From a virus, in the IMG/VR virus record IMGVR_UViG_3300036766_000837, positions 1 to 64,000 of that record: a DNA stretch of 64,000 nt. The stretch is one strand, 5' to 3'. The notes under the pieces are model-generated. The model searched no databases. It saw only the letters and a program-made list of their open reading frames with translations, and was not told the DNA's origin. This document shows positions 14,186 to 21,702 of this stretch, one piece after another (the stretch's first letter is position 1; each line of letters begins with the position of its first letter). Made by a program: the position numbers and the translations under genes.

Positions 14186-14350
14186 CTATTCCCTTTCTCT
14201 TGGTCGTTGCCAATCAAATTCAATCTTCAATTTCTCAATCCAATCGGGATATTGGTCAAGATACCAAGAATCCATATCATCTAGATAACTTATAACGGCC
14301 AATAAAAAATATTCCCTCTTTTTCGCTTTTTCTGCCGTCCAACTCGTCAT
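14186..14350 (-). CDS. Small Trp/Tyr-rich protein
   Basis: 54 aa (MTSWTAEKAKKREYF...). ATG 14350 overlaps the previous stop. DDMDSWYLDQYPDWIEKL suggests an amphipathic helix. Unknown. Confidence 0.6.
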   Translation of the reverse strand: MTSWTAEKAKKREYFLLAVISYLDDMDSWYLDQYPDWIEKLKIEFDWQRPRERE

Positions 14351-14559
14351 GATATAGTCCTTCCGGCAAGACGATAACGGTCGGGATATGCACGAGCCCC
14401 CGCCTGTGCAAGTACAGTATGTTGAAGTTGATGAATCTTATCAATAAATTCATTTTTGTCGTCTTCTACATCTGCCCAAGCTATTTGGTTACAAAAAATA
14501 TTTGCACATTCGCCAAGTTTTATAATTAATTCATGTTCTATATCCGTAAGTAATTCCAT
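14347..14559 (-). CDS. Conserved actinophage-type small protein
   Basis: 70 aa starting MELLTDIEHELIIKLGECANIF, AAGGAGATTGAA upstream. The end HQLQHTVLAQAGARAYPDRYRLAGRTIS is a pattern I associate with actinobacteriophages. Helical, unknown function. A longer frame would run into tRNA-Val and is rejected. Confidence 0.8.
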   Translation of the reverse strand: MELLTDIEHELIIKLGECANIFCNQIAWADVEDDKNEFIDKIHQLQHTVLAQAGARAYPDRYRLAGRTIS

Positions 14560-14579
14560 TTCAATCTCCTTTTCTCCAG

Positions 14580-14654
14580 TAGGCGGGAGAGGAATCGAAC
14601 CTCCGATTTCCACCTTGTAAAAGTGGCGCTTTAGCCGGACTAAGCTACCCGCCT
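14580..14654 (-). tRNA. tRNA-Val(TAC)
   Basis: Acceptor AGGCGGG/CCCGCCT, anticodon arm CCACT-TTTACAA-GGTGG with anticodon TAC, T-arm GGAGG-TTCGATT-CCTCT, U8A9. No encoded CCA. Confidence 0.92.
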
Positions 14655-14660
14655 CCAAAT

Positions 14661-14921
14661 TTAACCAACTAAATCTCCATTTATTGTCTTTTTTAAAACA
14701 AAAAATTTAGAAAGCCCCTCATTTAATGCCTGACGCTCGGCCCCCTCAAAATCTCTACCTTCAAGTTGCATAAACGGGAGATTCTTTTCCTTTAATAGGA
14801 CCTGATACCTATCCCAACACCACTCATAAAATTCCATCAATTCTTCAGGTATCGAATCGATATATCTCTTTTTAGTGGTGCCATCCCCTTGCATCTCAAG
14901 ATAGTGAGTCAAGAATAACAT
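14661..14921 (-). CDS. Hypothetical protein
   Basis: 86 aa. MLFLTHYLEMQGDGTTKKRYIDSIPEELMEFYEWCWDRY: helical, Trp-rich, with a short MQLEGRDFEGAERQALNEGL segment. Follows the Fic gene directly and could be its partner, which is only a guess. Confidence 0.65.
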   Translation of the reverse strand: MLFLTHYLEMQGDGTTKKRYIDSIPEELMEFYEWCWDRYQVLLKEKNLPFMQLEGRDFEGAERQALNEGLSKFFVLKKTINGDLVG

Positions 14922-15563
14922 CTACGGATTACCGCCGCCAAAGTAGTCTGCAACGAGCACAGGATTGTCTAGTGTTCCTAGGAGCCAATTATGCAAAATC
15001 TTTCCTGTACGACCATTACCATCCCGCCATGGGTGAACCCACTCATAAGCAAGATACCAATCATCTACAGTTTCTACCTCTCTTACTTTTTCGTCAAAAT
15101 TATTTTCAGTATAATTTGGGTTCTTATTCGACAGTCCTAAGACGGGTTTCACCATATCCGCCATATCGAACAGGGCAAGAATCATAGCAGATACAAGTCC
15201 ACCACCTTCAGGAGCGCGACGGTCCCCAATCCATACATTTTCATTCGCTTTACGAATACCCCCGTCATTTTCGTGAATTTCAACCAATCTGCCAAGCACA
15301 AGAAGGTCATCAGCCCATGGAACCGTATATCCATCTCTAAACCGTTTCGATGCATAATCCCAAGCATTATGCATCCATTCTATACGATTTTTTCCATCCA
15401 TTATACGTGTATCGTGCCCCTGCCTTATCACCTCATCATGAATGAACCCAGCGATATCTCCCTCCCCAGGGGTCCAAATTGGTTCGATATCTTTATAATG
15501 ACGGAACCCCCAACAAGTTTCCTTCATTCGGGCGATATAGTTTCCTTTTGATTCAAACTCCAT
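14922..15563 (-). CDS. fic: Fic domain protein
   Basis: 213 aa from ATG 15563 (GGGGGA upstream); GTG 15596 gives a longer alternative. The Fic signature HPWRDGNGRTGK lies near residue 185 (HxFx[D/E]GNGRxxR, with Lys where Arg is usual at the end). Fic proteins transfer AMP or other phosphate-containing groups to target hydroxyls, often in toxins or effectors. A preceding DRRAPEGGG loop and helical EVIRQGHDTR fit the fold. The target is unknown; the adjacent 14661-14921 protein has no visible antitoxin (S/T)xxxE(G/N) motif. Confidence 0.85.
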   Translation of the reverse strand: MEFESKGNYIARMKETCWGFRHYKDIEPIWTPGEGDIAGFIHDEVIRQGHDTRIMDGKNRIEWMHNAWDYASKRFRDGYTVPWADDLLVLGRLVEIHENDGGIRKANENVWIGDRRAPEGGGLVSAMILALFDMADMVKPVLGLSNKNPNYTENNFDEKVREVETVDDWYLAYEWVHPWRDGNGRTGKILHNWLLGTLDNPVLVADYFGGGNP

Positions 15564-15564
15564 A

Positions 15565-15693
15565 TTATATAATCCCCCTTCCCTCACATGTTCCACAAAT
15601 TATAGTAACCTCATCACGGTCCTTTCCAAGTTCTCCCCATCCATCACACTCGGGGCAAATAATCTCTTCTTCTAAAATTATTTCGGACTTCAT
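15565..15693 (-). CDS. 42-aa DnaJ-like zinc ribbon
   Basis: Two CxxCxGxG-type knuckles (CPECDGWG and CGTCEGRG) in a 42-residue protein. The stop lies 1 nt before fic ATG 15563, so the two are probably coupled. Confidence 0.65.
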   Translation of the reverse strand: MKSEIILEEEIICPECDGWGELGKDRDEVTIICGTCEGRGII

Positions 15694-15729
15694 ATTAACC
15701 TCGCATCGGCCACATCACTTTCTTCATTC

Positions 15730-16002
15730 TCAATAAATATTCCTGGGGCCAATTCCATCATTCCATTCCAATTCTCCGGTGATTTTACTCCTTTTCATCT
15801 TCAACGATTTGACAGCATCATTTACCTTTTCACTATCAGTATCAACTATATGCATAGCAACACCACAACACATTTTCCAACCATTTTTAAGAAGATTTAA
15901 TATATTTGCCTTAGAAGTTTTTTCGCAAATTAGGCATTTAAGTTTAGTATCATACACAACCTTAACCTTGGGCGCTTTCTTAGTCTTTGTATCTGTTTTC
16001 AT
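15730..16002 (-). CDS. Basic small protein with Cys pair
   Basis: 90 aa, AAAGGAGATAA before ATG 16002. Lys-rich start (KTDTKTKKAPKVKVV), CLICEKTSKANILNLLKNGWKMCCGVAMHI suggests a zinc knuckle. Unknown. Confidence 0.65.
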   Translation of the reverse strand: MKTDTKTKKAPKVKVVYDTKLKCLICEKTSKANILNLLKNGWKMCCGVAMHIVDTDSEKVNDAVKSLKMKRSKITGELEWNDGIGPRNIY

Positions 16003-16063
16003 TTATCTCCTTTAGGTACATTCGTGCCGGTCTTTACACAATTGGTCTTTCTATCATCATTAT

Positions 16064-16414
16064 TTATACAATACGGTATGCTCGTTCCGATTCCATTTCT
16101 CTATGAATTTCTGAATGGCAATTTGCACAGAGTAGGATACATTTGCTTAATTCTGTTTTTATGGCCTCCCAAGAACGCGCATGTGCTCCAGAAATATTAA
16201 ATCCCTTTTCTGCTGGATTTATATGATGGGCATGAAGCGCCCGATAGGTTTTATCATAACCACACTTGACACACTTTCCTCCCATATATTCTACTATTTT
16301 AAAACGCAAAGAGAATCTTCTTTTATTTACCGAACATGAGTTACACATCCGTAGAGTGTGCCCCGCCTTACGATTATATTCATATTCTCGCCCACAACTA
16401 TCACATTTAATCAT
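16064..16414 (-). CDS. HNH endonuclease next to tRNA-Ile
   Basis: 116 aa. CDSCGREYEY...CNSC is an N-terminal zinc ribbon; GGKCVKCGYDKTYRALHAHHINP...CILLCANCHSEIH is an HNH core (HH, N, H). The ATG begins 5 nt past the tRNA-Ile 3' end without a Shine-Dalgarno, as with the HNH gene at 9935. Confidence 0.87.
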   Translation of the reverse strand: MIKCDSCGREYEYNRKAGHTLRMCNSCSVNKRRFSLRFKIVEYMGGKCVKCGYDKTYRALHAHHINPAEKGFNISGAHARSWEAIKTELSKCILLCANCHSEIHREMESERAYRIV

Positions 16415-16418
16415 TCTG

Positions 16419-16492
16419 TCCGGGAGGTGAGACTTGCACTCACTATCTTCGCTTTATAAGAACGAGGCATATTCTACTTATGCTTCTCCCGG
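16419..16492 (-). tRNA. tRNA-Ile(TAT)
   Basis: Acceptor CCGGGAG/CTCCCGG, D-stem GCAT/ATGC (loop lacks GG), anticodon arm TCGTT-CTTATAA-AGCGA, T-arm GTGAG-TGCAAGT-CTCAC. Position 8 is A. Anticodon TAT reads AUA. Confidence 0.85.
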
Positions 16493-16534
16493 TCCCGGAG
16501 GGGATACTGCTCTAACCCCTGAGCTACGCCCCCC
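16493..16534 (-). pseudogene. Orphan 5' tRNA half
   Basis: GGGGGGC-GTA-GCTCAGGGGTTAGAGC-AGTATCCCC: acceptor 5' strand and full D-arm, then about 15 nt leading straight into tRNA-Ile. No matching 3' half is present. Confidence 0.65.
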
Positions 16535-16539
16535 ATATC

Positions 16540-16977
16540 TCAATAATCTCCCGCCCAAACATAACCCTCTTGAGGAACCTTGGCTGAACGCTGCCCTTTT
16601 GAAATAGAATCCTTGTATATCAAAAGAACAGAATTCTTTTCACCACAATCTTTAAACATGGGATTTTTCAAAAAATCTTCAAAAGGAATGAATGTATAGA
16701 AAGTATGTTTCTTAGGTCCCGATTTTTCACCATACTTACCCGTTTCCGTATCAAATCTACATCCTCGATGAAATGCTGTTGCCTGTTGTAAGTCCTCAAA
16801 TTCAGAGATAGAGTAATCTTCCCCACAACAAGTACAACTTACTCTTTCTGGATTACGCCCAAATCGAGAATAGAAAACACTTTTCGCCTCTTCTTCAGGA
16901 GCCTCAATAAATATATGAGCCCACTCTAACTTCTGAGGCCCACCAGAATGCATATCCCAAAAGTGTGTCCAAACCAT
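16540..16977 (-). CDS. Conserved phage protein with CxCC motif
   Basis: 145 aa, ATG 16977 after AGGGAGGATATA. HFWDMHSGGPQKLEWAHIFIEAPEEEAKSVFYSRFGRNPERVSCTCCGEDYSISE is a pattern I know from many phage hypothetical proteins; the CTCCG pair plus C88 may bind zinc. Function unknown. Confidence 0.8.
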   Translation of the reverse strand: MVWTHFWDMHSGGPQKLEWAHIFIEAPEEEAKSVFYSRFGRNPERVSCTCCGEDYSISEFEDLQQATAFHRGCRFDTETGKYGEKSGPKKHTFYTFIPFEDFLKNPMFKDCGEKNSVLLIYKDSISKGQRSAKVPQEGYVWAGDY

Positions 16978-16987
16978 TATATCCTCC

Positions 16988-17221
16988 CTAATAGGGGTCT
17001 CCCTGATAATAGTAATCAAAATTCTGGGCATTATTGATTATAAAACTATTGATTTCTTCATATGCCCCTTTCACGAAATCATCTCGCGCTTTTCGTTCAG
17101 AAAGTTCATGTTCGAGTTTTATGATTTTCTTATTTAATTTATCATTTTCCTTACGGAGACGAACCATTTCATCTCCAGCTATCTTCTCCAATGCGCTATC
17201 TGGAACACTTATTTTGGGCAT
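16988..17221 (-). CDS. Coiled-coil protein
   Basis: 77 aa with heptads (VRLRKENDKLNKKIIKLEHELSERKA in residues 20-45) and an N/Y-rich tail. Unknown role; perhaps an oligomerisation partner. Confidence 0.65.
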   Translation of the reverse strand: MPKISVPDSALEKIAGDEMVRLRKENDKLNKKIIKLEHELSERKARDDFVKGAYEEINSFIINNAQNFDYYYQGDPY

Positions 17222-17298
17222 CGCTTTCCCCCGTGTAGCCTACCAATCTTTTCAGGAATTACTATCTCTTTAGGAGTAACTCCTAAAAGTTTACCCAA
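17209..17298 (-). CDS. Possible 29-aa peptide
   Basis: TTG 17298 one nt after the stop of the XRE-type gene, with GGAGGATAAG upstream. LGKLLGVTPKEIVIPEKIGRL... ends overlapping the next gene. Low-complexity context; could be noise. Confidence 0.4.
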   Translation of the reverse strand: MGKLLGVTPKEIVIPEKIGRLHGGKRCPK

Positions 17299-17299
17299 C

Positions 17300-17515
17300 T
17301 TATCCTCCTTTTTCGGCAAAAACTATATCCACTTTACGATTTAAGGCTTCTCCAAGTCTTTCAACGGTAGAAAGTCTCATATTCCTATCACCAATAAGTA
17401 GACGTGATATATGAGACTTAGAGAGACCCATCTTTTCCGCCAATTGGCTTCTATTTATCCCTTCTTCTTTCATCGCATCTATAATCTCTCTCGTTATATC
17501 TTCACTAACACTCAT
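17300..17515 (-). CDS. XRE/Cro-type helix-turn-helix regulator
   Basis: 71 aa, GGAAGGAACAA before ATG 17515, which overlaps the previous stop. INRSQLAEKMGLSKSHISRLLIGDRNMRLSTVERLGEAL is a complete Cro/C1 HTH. Likely dimeric DNA-binding repressor, or an antitoxin-like domain. No toxin partner is obvious next to it. Confidence 0.85.
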   Translation of the reverse strand: MSVSEDITREIIDAMKEEGINRSQLAEKMGLSKSHISRLLIGDRNMRLSTVERLGEALNRKVDIVFAEKGG

Positions 17516-17925
17516 TTGTTCCTTCCTTTCATAAGGGTATCTATGTCGATTCCTCCTGCCGGTAAAACTTCCTTGGATTTTTCTGTGCCGCAATAAGAGT
17601 TGCAATGAAGGCATATATCTCCATTTGGATATTCTCGGCAAAAGTTTGGTCGCTTCTCATATATCTCACATAGCCGTGTCTCAGTATCCCAATGTTTACA
17701 AGTGTACCACCATGCCGCACCAGATTCAATGGCAGGCATAAGAGGAATCAGCATAGGTCCGGCAAGGTCAATCCAAGAAGGTTTCTTCACTCCGGTTAGG
17801 ATATATTTCTGATATGATTTCCACAAAATTTCAGGAGGAAACGGCAGGAAAAACTTTGCGCAACACATCCCGTTACAACCCAAATCTCTGCCGGTAAGTT
17901 TATTCAAATCTGACCGGGAAACCAT
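17512..17925 (-). CDS. YkgJ-type Cys-cluster protein
   Basis: 137 aa. CNGMCCAKFF (residues about 17-23) and CKHWDTETRLCEIYEKRPNFCREYP match the YkgJ/flagellin N-methylase-like family (zinc- or iron-chelating Cys cluster with C-IYE-RP--CR-YP). Metal-binding, exact role unknown. Confidence 0.78.
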   Translation of the reverse strand: MVSRSDLNKLTGRDLGCNGMCCAKFFLPFPPEILWKSYQKYILTGVKKPSWIDLAGPMLIPLMPAIESGAAWWYTCKHWDTETRLCEIYEKRPNFCREYPNGDICLHCNSYCGTEKSKEVLPAGGIDIDTLMKGRNK

Positions 17926-18106
17926 GACGATTATATTCTACCTTTCGCGGCGAATAAGTCTTTGAACAATCCTCACAATCTTTTGTTACCCCATACCGAT
18001 AAAAATCAGGTTCATTTTGGACACCACGTTTACTCTTCTTACTTATACTATGACCACAAGCATAATCATAGATTATAATTACATATTCTGATAATTTTTC
18101 ACTCAT
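17900..18106 (-). CDS. Hypothetical protein with CxxC
   Basis: 68 aa. YDYACGHSIS and CEDCSKTYSPRKVEYNRHGFP: a C-x-H / CxxC zinc site, as in several short phage proteins. Overlaps the next gene by 26 nt. Confidence 0.65.
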   Translation of the reverse strand: MSEKLSEYVIIIYDYACGHSISKKSKRGVQNEPDFYRYGVTKDCEDCSKTYSPRKVEYNRHGFPVRFE

Positions 18107-18269
18107 CTAAAAATCCATAACTATGGTCGCTATCATCACCAGATATTATCTCATCTTCATCGCACGTATTAAATTCTTCAAATAACTTTCCTTGTGCCGC
18201 TAAAATGATAACAACCACAGATATAATTATGATAAGAAATAATATTGCGGCAATTAGAAAATTAATCAT
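18099..18269 (-). CDS. Single-span membrane protein with acidic tail
   Basis: 56 aa: MINFLIAAILFLIIIISVVVIILAA then an acidic tail (CDEDEIISGDDSD). ATG 18269 overlaps the previous stop. Predicted N-out or N-in single-pass protein. Confidence 0.6.
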   Translation of the reverse strand: MINFLIAAILFLIIIISVVVIILAAQGKLFEEFNTCDEDEIISGDDSDHSYGFLDE

Positions 18270-18388
18270 GGGATTTCTCCATAAAATTCATCAATAAAAT
18301 CTGGGGTATTTCTTCGTAGTTGATCACGTTGTCGAGCAAGTTGTTGTATGTCTGCTGCTACCAATCTTTCTTCTTTGTTCTCACTCAT
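18266..18388 (-). CDS. 40-aa hypothetical protein
   Basis: MSENKEERLVAADIQQLARQRDQLRRNTPDFIDEFYGEIP. ATG overlaps the stop of the paralogue at 18385, and its own stop overlaps the membrane protein. Helical. Confidence 0.55.
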   Translation of the reverse strand: MSENKEERLVAADIQQLARQRDQLRRNTPDFIDEFYGEIP

Positions 18389-18666
18389 GGTTTCTCCCCG
18401 TGGAGTTCGGCGAGGAGGGCACCTAAGGGAACCACGGCGTCAAGGGGATTGCCGCAAGTCGGGCAATCCGGCCAGTCCTCATACACGGCATCGTCACAAC
18501 CAGGACAGAAGCCTCGACAACCACGCTCGCGCAGTTCGCGCGTTGCCCAGGTCAAGTCACGGATCAGCGCGGTGCGAGTGAAGAAGAGACGCTGTTCAAA
18601 TTCGCTCACGCCCCGACACATCACGAACCACTCTATTTCCGCATCCCTAACTACTTGTTCGGCCAT
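18385..18666 (-). CDS. AELHGEK-family protein, copy 3, with zinc ribbon
   Basis: 93 aa, ATG 18666 after GGGGAAAAGGC. TRTALIRDLTWATREL and ALLAELHGEKP align with copies at 5256 and 11802; this copy adds CPGCDDAVYEDWPDCPTCG, a four-Cys ribbon. GC-rich relative to its neighbours. Confidence 0.7.
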   Translation of the reverse strand: MAEQVVRDAEIEWFVMCRGVSEFEQRLFFTRTALIRDLTWATRELRERGCRGFCPGCDDAVYEDWPDCPTCGNPLDAVVPLGALLAELHGEKP

Positions 18667-18968
18667 GCCTTTTCCCCTGTATGTTTCCGTTTCCACTCCT
18701 GATACGCCTCTTCTGATTCATATGTAACAGCATTTTCTATATCAGCATCTGTTATCGCCATAAGAGATTGTGGTGTAGCGAGACGCAAACGGTCCGTCAA
18801 ACGAACATAGGCAGCCCTCAAAGACTCGTTCTCCATCTGCAATCCTCTTATGGCGGTAAGCAGTGATGGAATATGATGAGCCATACTTATATATCCTATT
18901 CCAAGTTCATCACACTTCCTTAGAATGGATTCAAATTCCTTTAGTTTTTTCTCATCAATATCATTCAT
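18651..18968 (-). CDS. Helical hypothetical protein
   Basis: 105 aa. Coiled segments (LLTAIRGLQMENESLRAAYVRLTDRLRL). Overlaps both neighbours. Unknown. Confidence 0.65.
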   Translation of the reverse strand: MNDIDEKKLKEFESILRKCDELGIGYISMAHHIPSLLTAIRGLQMENESLRAAYVRLTDRLRLATPQSLMAITDADIENAVTYESEEAYQEWKRKHTGEKAWPNK

Positions 18969-19248
18969 TTATATCACCTTCTATCACATGAAGACAATCA
19001 TAATGTTCAACTAAATTCTCTGAATGTTCTGGGTGGGGGAAAACTGCTTCCCACTTTCCATCTTCATTCCAACGATAAGAATGTTGGCAACCATCCCTAT
19101 ATATACCACAATCACACCAGGGGCATAAAGCCGTACCACCCATAGATGCCTCAATCACCGGCAATCCGCAACCAATACATGGAGCATTTTCGTCATACTC
19201 AACCGTAAATTTCTCCCCATCAAACCCTGTATATGTCGCTGTTTTCAT
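18961..19248 (-). CDS. Zinc-ribbon protein
   Basis: 95 aa: CIGCG and CPWCDCG pairs separated by 15 residues, then HSYRW and HPEHSE. Likely one zinc ribbon with extra His. Unknown. Confidence 0.68.
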   Translation of the reverse strand: MKTATYTGFDGEKFTVEYDENAPCIGCGLPVIEASMGGTALCPWCDCGIYRDGCQHSYRWNEDGKWEAVFPHPEHSENLVEHYDCLHVIEGDINE

Positions 19249-19703
19249 AGTCCTTCTACTCCCTTAGCAAGGTCAACTTGCGTAAAAAGTTTACTATCCA
19301 TTGTAAGAGGGCGTAATTCGCTCTCTTCATTCTTCTTTTCACCGTATCGTTCAATAATAAAACTAGTAGCTGCCACAAAATTCGTGAATGTTGCTCTTGC
19401 CAATCCAGACAAAAATGAGTCTACTCTTGTCGCGCAACAAACGAAAATCACAGGTATATTCAATGCTGTTGCATATCCTACCTCAGCCGCCATTCCATAA
19501 ACATACGGATAATCATCAAGATATGCAAGTATAAGGTCACATTGACGAATCGCCTCAAGGTCCCAACCAACATAATAACCAGGGATATGATGTACTTCGG
19601 TTTTTAATTCAGGGTCTATTACCGTAATACCAACTTCCCCCAAATCTTCCGTTATTTTTATCTTATAATTTTTGTAGAAACCTCCAGACAAATAGACCTT
19701 CAT
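19245..19703 (-). CDS. Nucleoside 2-deoxyribosyltransferase-like protein
   Basis: 152 aa, ATG 19703 (MKVYLSGGFYKNYKIKI) after GAGAGGAAT. VYLSGG, a central CDLILAYLDD...YGMAAEVGYATALNIPVI and the GxxxE of that segment match the SLOG/deoxyribosyltransferase fold, which cleaves or exchanges the base of deoxynucleosides. Could serve nucleotide salvage or sensing. Confidence 0.75.
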   Translation of the reverse strand: MKVYLSGGFYKNYKIKITEDLGEVGITVIDPELKTEVHHIPGYYVGWDLEAIRQCDLILAYLDDYPYVYGMAAEVGYATALNIPVIFVCCATRVDSFLSGLARATFTNFVAATSFIIERYGEKKNEESELRPLTMDSKLFTQVDLAKGVEGL

Positions 19704-19704
19704 A

Positions 19705-19932
19705 TTATTCCTCTCTGGAATCAAGAATGGCAAGAGCGACACGAAGTTCACCTAATATACCTGTACGAGAAAATGCCCCCGATATAGTTGGAGCAAAATG
19801 ACTCTTATCGGCCTCGGTTTCATCACAAATCTCAATCAATCTTCGCGCCGCTTTTATCACCCGGTCTATATCGACAGGGGCGGAGGCAGTCCCTAAAAAT
19901 TTAATCATCGAAATTTTCCTAGATTCATTCAT
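19705..19932 (-). CDS. Helical hypothetical protein
   Basis: 75 aa, GGGAGGAGAAAAAT before ATG 19932. IDRVIKAARRLIEICDE and GILGELRVALAILDS; helical. Unknown. Confidence 0.65.
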   Translation of the reverse strand: MNESRKISMIKFLGTASAPVDIDRVIKAARRLIEICDETEADKSHFAPTISGAFSRTGILGELRVALAILDSREE

Positions 19933-19976
19933 ATTTTTCTCCTCCCATCTTTCTATTATATATCGAAAACTCTGGA

Positions 19977-20065
19977 GGAGGCAGGGGCGGCGCATCTGAC
20001 AAGGCTCACCGCTGGCGCTAGGTTCGTGTCAGAATATTTAGTGCCCCCTATCGCTCCTTGCCTCC
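19977..20065 (-). ncRNA. Structured RNA downstream of tRNA-Arg
   Basis: GGAGGCA/TGCCTCC plus further GC pairs close an 89-nt unit that contains CTGACA/TGTCAG (19996-20032). No frame. Positioned between tRNA-Arg and the next ribosome site, like units of the 2181-2752 array. Confidence 0.5.
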
Positions 20066-20087
20066 ACCACAATCTTCCACACCTTCG

Positions 20088-20159
20088 AGCCCCCGGTAGG
20101 AATCGAACCTGCGCACACGGTTTAGGAAACCGTTGCTCTATCCATTGAGCTACGAGGGC
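20088..20159 (-). tRNA. tRNA-Arg(CCT)
   Basis: Acceptor GCCCTCG/CGGGGGC, D-arm GCTC/GAGC, anticodon arm ACGGT-TTCCTAA-ACCGT, T-loop TTCGATT. T-stem has one mismatch. Confidence 0.9.
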
Positions 20160-20166
20160 CAAATAT

Positions 20167-20556
20167 TTATGTCAGTCGTTCGTAAGCAACAACAGTAACG
20201 TCACTTCCGTCATAAAAATCAGTCCAACCACCATATGCCTTAATCATCGAAGTATACAAGCCTGTATATGATCGGGAACATATCTCATGTTCATTTTCGA
20301 TAAGTCGGGCTGGTACATCATAAAATGCTCCAGTCCAAATTTCGACAACTTTTCCTGTTCCTTGTCGGTCACAATTACCACATGCCTCAGCCGCAGGGTC
20401 TTCATAACAAACAGAATCCATACAACGATTTGAACAAACACATAAAATCAAATCTTCGTTATTAGCATCTGCCCACTTCAAACCATTACGAACCGTAACT
20501 CCAATTCCTCCCGGTTCTACATCAAGGGTATGGAGCATATGCATAACTCGCGTCAT
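20167..20556 (-). CDS. Conserved actinophage-type protein
   Basis: 129 aa, AAGGAGAAAAGA before ATG 20556. VEPGGIGVTVRNGLKWADA and ENEHEICSRSYTGLYTSMIKAYG match a family seen in actinophages, perhaps ASCH-like beta-barrel; RNA-binding is possible but unproven. Contains CGNC. Confidence 0.75.
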   Translation of the reverse strand: MTRVMHMLHTLDVEPGGIGVTVRNGLKWADANNEDLILCVCSNRCMDSVCYEDPAAEACGNCDRQGTGKVVEIWTGAFYDVPARLIENEHEICSRSYTGLYTSMIKAYGGWTDFYDGSDVTVVAYERLT

Positions 20557-20566
20557 TCTTTTCTCC

Positions 20567-20929
20567 TTAATTAATAACCGTATATGGTATATTATATTTC
20601 TTAGCCAAACCAATCATACTTCTAGTCCCTTTACTGTCCCAAATATTTTCATGAAAAGCATATACATAATTGGGTTTACCTTCATCTAACATCTGTTTAT
20701 TCCTGATTGGGCCTGCTGCCCTTCCATAGCGCAACCAATCGGCAGGATATTCTTCAACCTCGATATTATACTCCCTTGCCAAGGACCCTGCAATACTGTC
20801 GGCTCCCTTTGCTGCCCCATGAATAATGACAAGATTTTCTGCCCCATATATTGTCTCCAGCAAGATAATAATATCTCTTATTTTTCCCTCATCATTCCAA
20901 TTTCGGGACCCACAAAATAAATATCTCAT
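20567..20929 (-). CDS. SLOG (YAcAr/DUF2493-type) nucleotide-binding protein
   Basis: 120 aa, ATG 20929. YLFCGSRNWNDEGKIRDII at the start and HGAAKGADSIAGSLAREY in the middle match the DUF2493 Rossmann-like fold (G-R-W, GA--GAD). Proteins of this class bind nucleotides or ADP-ribose derivatives and appear in phages and defence loci. Confidence 0.82.
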   Translation of the reverse strand: MRYLFCGSRNWNDEGKIRDIIILLETIYGAENLVIIHGAAKGADSIAGSLAREYNIEVEEYPADWLRYGRAAGPIRNKQMLDEGKPNYVYAFHENIWDSKGTRSMIGLAKKYNIPYTVIN

Positions 20930-20930
20930 C

Positions 20931-21164
20931 TCACACCGTCTCCACATACTTGAGGTCTTCACCGAGGCGACCCTCTAGTTCCTGGCACCGACGACGCAGG
21001 GCACGAATCACATCTCCCGCGCAGTACGGGAAAGCGCCCAGGTACCCGTTCGGCGTCTTCATCGCATCCATAAGGTCGGCCGCTACGTCCTCACACATGG
21101 AGTGCTCCAATGTCAGTTCTTCTAGGGCTACTTCCAGCTCAGCGATTCGACGGCGAGCCCTCAT
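20931..21164 (-). CDS. Coiled-coil protein
   Basis: 77 aa, ATG 21164 overlaps the previous stop; GGGGAG is upstream. ARRRIAELEVALEELTLEHS and ALRRRCQELEGRLGED are heptad-like. GC-rich islet. Confidence 0.65.
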   Translation of the reverse strand: MRARRRIAELEVALEELTLEHSMCEDVAADLMDAMKTPNGYLGAFPYCAGDVIRALRRRCQELEGRLGEDLKYVETV

Positions 21165-21508
21165 GGGGTTGTCTCCCCTATCTCGCGGCGGAGATTCGCA
21201 CGCATGTCGGCCGGGGCGATGGGGCCTACGACTGGTGGCAGCCTGTCTTCCAGCCCCGGTGTCTTGATGCGGCCGGTGCCGCGTAGTTCGTGACAAGTGG
21301 GACAAACGGGGCCATAAGGTCGGCCGTCTGCCGGAGGAGAACCGACACCACTAGTCTCGCACTCCGGGCATGGCTCGTCGGTGCCGTAGACGATGCGGCG
21401 GAGGTCTTGCGTGAAGTCGTGGATCGCACCGCCCGTCTGACCGAACGTGGCACGCCCTTTGCCTTCCCACTTGTCTAGCACTTCGCCCAGCGTCGTCGGC
21501 TCGGTCAT
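21161..21508 (-). CDS. DnaJ-like zinc protein, copy 2
   Basis: 115 aa. CPECETSG...CPTCHELRGTGRIKTPGLEDRL resembles 12513-12908 (CLAC...CLTCNNTGRIKIPGLVERL). GC-rich; ATATGGAGAACACGC precedes ATG. Unknown. Confidence 0.7.
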   Translation of the reverse strand: MTEPTTLGEVLDKWEGKGRATFGQTGGAIHDFTQDLRRIVYGTDEPCPECETSGVGSPPADGRPYGPVCPTCHELRGTGRIKTPGLEDRLPPVVGPIAPADMRANLRREIGETTP

Positions 21509-21702
21509 GCGTGTTCTCCATATTCCTCAACGACGCGGAAGATGCCGATGAGGGGGTACTTCACAACCCACCCGTCTAGGCGAAGGACGCAGAACAGCGG
21601 TCCTTTCGTGTAGGTTTGCACGGCGTCATGCTCGATAGGTTGCGCCGTTTCGAGCATCCAGATACACACGCGGAACGTCTTAGTCACAGTGTTCTCGCTC
21701 AT
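21505..21702 (-). CDS. Hypothetical protein
   Basis: 65 aa, ATG 21702 (MSENTVTKTFRVCIW) after GGAGGCTGGAG. Beta-rich. Unknown. Confidence 0.65.
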   Translation of the reverse strand: MSENTVTKTFRVCIWMLETAQPIEHDAVQTYTKGPLFCVLRLDGWVVKYPLIGIFRVVEEYGEHA

